From NCBI GenBank assembly GCA_017591395.1, contig WEDG01000815.1, positions 248,001 to 312,000 of the forward strand: a stretch of 64,000 nt of DNA. The letters run 5' to 3'. This document shows positions 62,735-64,000 of the stretch, piece by piece (the stretch's first letter is position 1; each line of letters begins with the position of its first letter). The translations under genes and the position numbers were made by a program. This DNA is from Schistocephalus solidus (Eukaryota; Platyhelminthes; Cestoda; Diphyllobothriidea; Diphyllobothriidae). Under the pieces are notes generated by a model, which worked only from the letters and a program-made list of their open reading frames with translations, was not told where the DNA came from and made no database searches.

Positions 62735-62940
62735 GAACGGCCATTTCTTGCTTTAGCCATCATCAGCCAGCCATACCCAACCGCAGGTGTTCGGTAGAAG
62801 CGTTGAATAGGTCGAGGTTTTGAGCCTTGTGTGCTGCACCACATAGTTTTGGGTATGGCTAGCTGATGATGGCAACTAAGCCAAAAACGGTTACCCCAGT
62901 CTCCCTTGTCCGTGTCGATAATGGCATGCCGCCTAGCGTT
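62735..62940. mobile_element. Inverted pair of SINE bodies
   Basis: The minus-strand copy at 62735-62785 (GCCATCATCAGCCAGCCATA) faces a + strand copy at 62850-62940 (GGGTATGGCTAGCTGATGAT). The two arms can pair into a hairpin of about 25 bp with a loop of about 65 bases. The + copy continues with AAGCCAAAAACGG and CCCAGTCTCCCTTGTCCGTG. Confidence 0.65.
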
Positions 62941-64000
62941 GTAAGGCTGCCGGCGGGGATCGAGAGTAAGCCCCAAGGCCGAAGGGGGATTGAATTAACG
63001 TGCCAGCTCGGTGAGCTTACACCCATCAATACAGTAGACTTGCCATCTCATAAAGTGTTGGGATGTATTATTAACTCTTATCCCTTATATTTCCAGATAT
63101 TTCGGTCACGGCATCATGCCAACTTTTGAACCATTTATTTTCTGTCGCCTGAAAAAAACTGTTCTCTGTAAAATTTACTCCTCATGTATTATGTATTTTT
63201 CAAAATTGTATCGTTGCCTTAATGAATTTCAGTATGTGTAACAAAAAAAACAGGCAGAAAAATGTCCTTTCTTGCCCCTATTTCGTCGAAACGTGCGTCT
63301 TTTTGATAAACTATCCTTGAAGAAATGGTAACCTTTTGTCTTTCAAAGGTTTTTCATTATGGTATTTTTTATAACTGCAATGTCCATTCACAAAGTTATT
63401 TTATATCTCAGCTTATTACTGCAGCTAATAAAGTAAACATCATGCGGCCATTTAACTGCACAATTTTATGAGCACTATGGGACTCATTACTTATTGTGTA
63501 AGCAAAATGTGATTTTTCCCTATACAAAATGTATGCAGCATATAGTTTGGAAACCCTAGAAGGCAGGTAAGGTTAAAAATTATTTGAAAATTTAAAGCTT
63601 TCTGACAAACGAAATAGAGTCTTTCTTAAAGCATGGCTTTTAAAGTAGATTTAGTTATATTCCAAAGGACAAAACAAGATATAATATTTTTTGCATGCCT
63701 TTTATACGCTCTATTTGAATATATCAAAACACTGAACATCAATGAAAAAGTGTACGTTATGTATGTGATCATTTTGTACACAATGAACATTTTAACGATG
63801 GTTAGAAAGCTCATTCGAATCTGCCATTCTGCAATGGCTTGGTATTATGCTGCAAGAAAATCAATATTAAAACCTCAGTAAGTGATTGGTTTGCTCCGAA
63901 ATCTTATTTCAGACTTTCGATTTACATTTACAAAGCTAACACGTCTACTGGATGTTGTTAAAATTGACGATGGTTATTTACATCGTGCAGTGAGAAGTTG
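62941..64000. other. AT-rich end of window, no recognised gene
   Basis: The segment at 63100-63300 and the one near 63890-63990 (CTTTCGATTTACATTTACAA) resemble pieces at 43.6, 53.1 and 54.0 kb, so probably old repeat sequence. An 82-codon frame at 63633-63881 is hydrophobic but unrecognised. Confidence 0.35.

Overview
The window is eukaryotic. It has split genes with GT-AG introns, long microsatellites, and many decayed non-LTR retrotransposons. The very short introns (38-49 nt) beside multi-kilobase ones, the mix of CR1-like, RTE-like and Penelope-like elements, and a LINE with C-terminal zinc fingers fit a parasitic flatworm, most likely a tapeworm. That assignment is inference from general knowledge; no marker gene in the window fixes the species.

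One host gene can be assembled with confidence. It is an ITFG2 orthologue on the + strand, running from 13898 to 37532 in ten exons. All splice sites are GT-AG, all phases agree, and the predicted protein is 448 aa, against about 447 aa for vertebrate ITFG2. ITFG2 is an FG-GAP/beta-propeller subunit of KICSTOR, the complex that holds GATOR1 at the lysosome and restrains mTORC1. The first three introns are 49, 38 and 46 nt. The last intron is about 13.9 kb and holds most of two LINEs, three microsatellites and several dispersed repeats. A possible unrecognised gene lies on the minus strand upstream (12349-13353).

Layout. 1-10580: nested, decayed CR1-like LINEs (families A and B) plus short 3'-end fragments (C). 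10581-13897: mostly unexplained, with the candidate minus-strand exons. 13898-23492: ITFG2 exons 1-9, interrupted in intron 6 by an RTE-like LINE (D) and dispersed repeat DR1. 23493-37419: the giant intron 9, with (CTA)n tracts, a 309-bp tandem duplication, a zinc-finger LINE (E) whose 5' part is triplicated, and a CR1-like LINE (F) sitting inside a CTA microsatellite. 37420-37879: ITFG2 last exon and polyadenylation signal. 39590-40660: a dead Penelope-like element. About 40.7-64 kb: AT-rich, no gene recognised, carrying old diverged repeats, a truncated LINE F copy, tRNA-derived SINE copies (some as inverted pairs) and minus-strand DR1 fragments.

Nothing here forms an operon or gene cluster. 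The informative parts are the ITFG2 gene model and the history of retrotransposon insertions around it. All LINE and Penelope copies seen carry stops, frameshifts or lost catalytic residues, so none looks able to move by itself.
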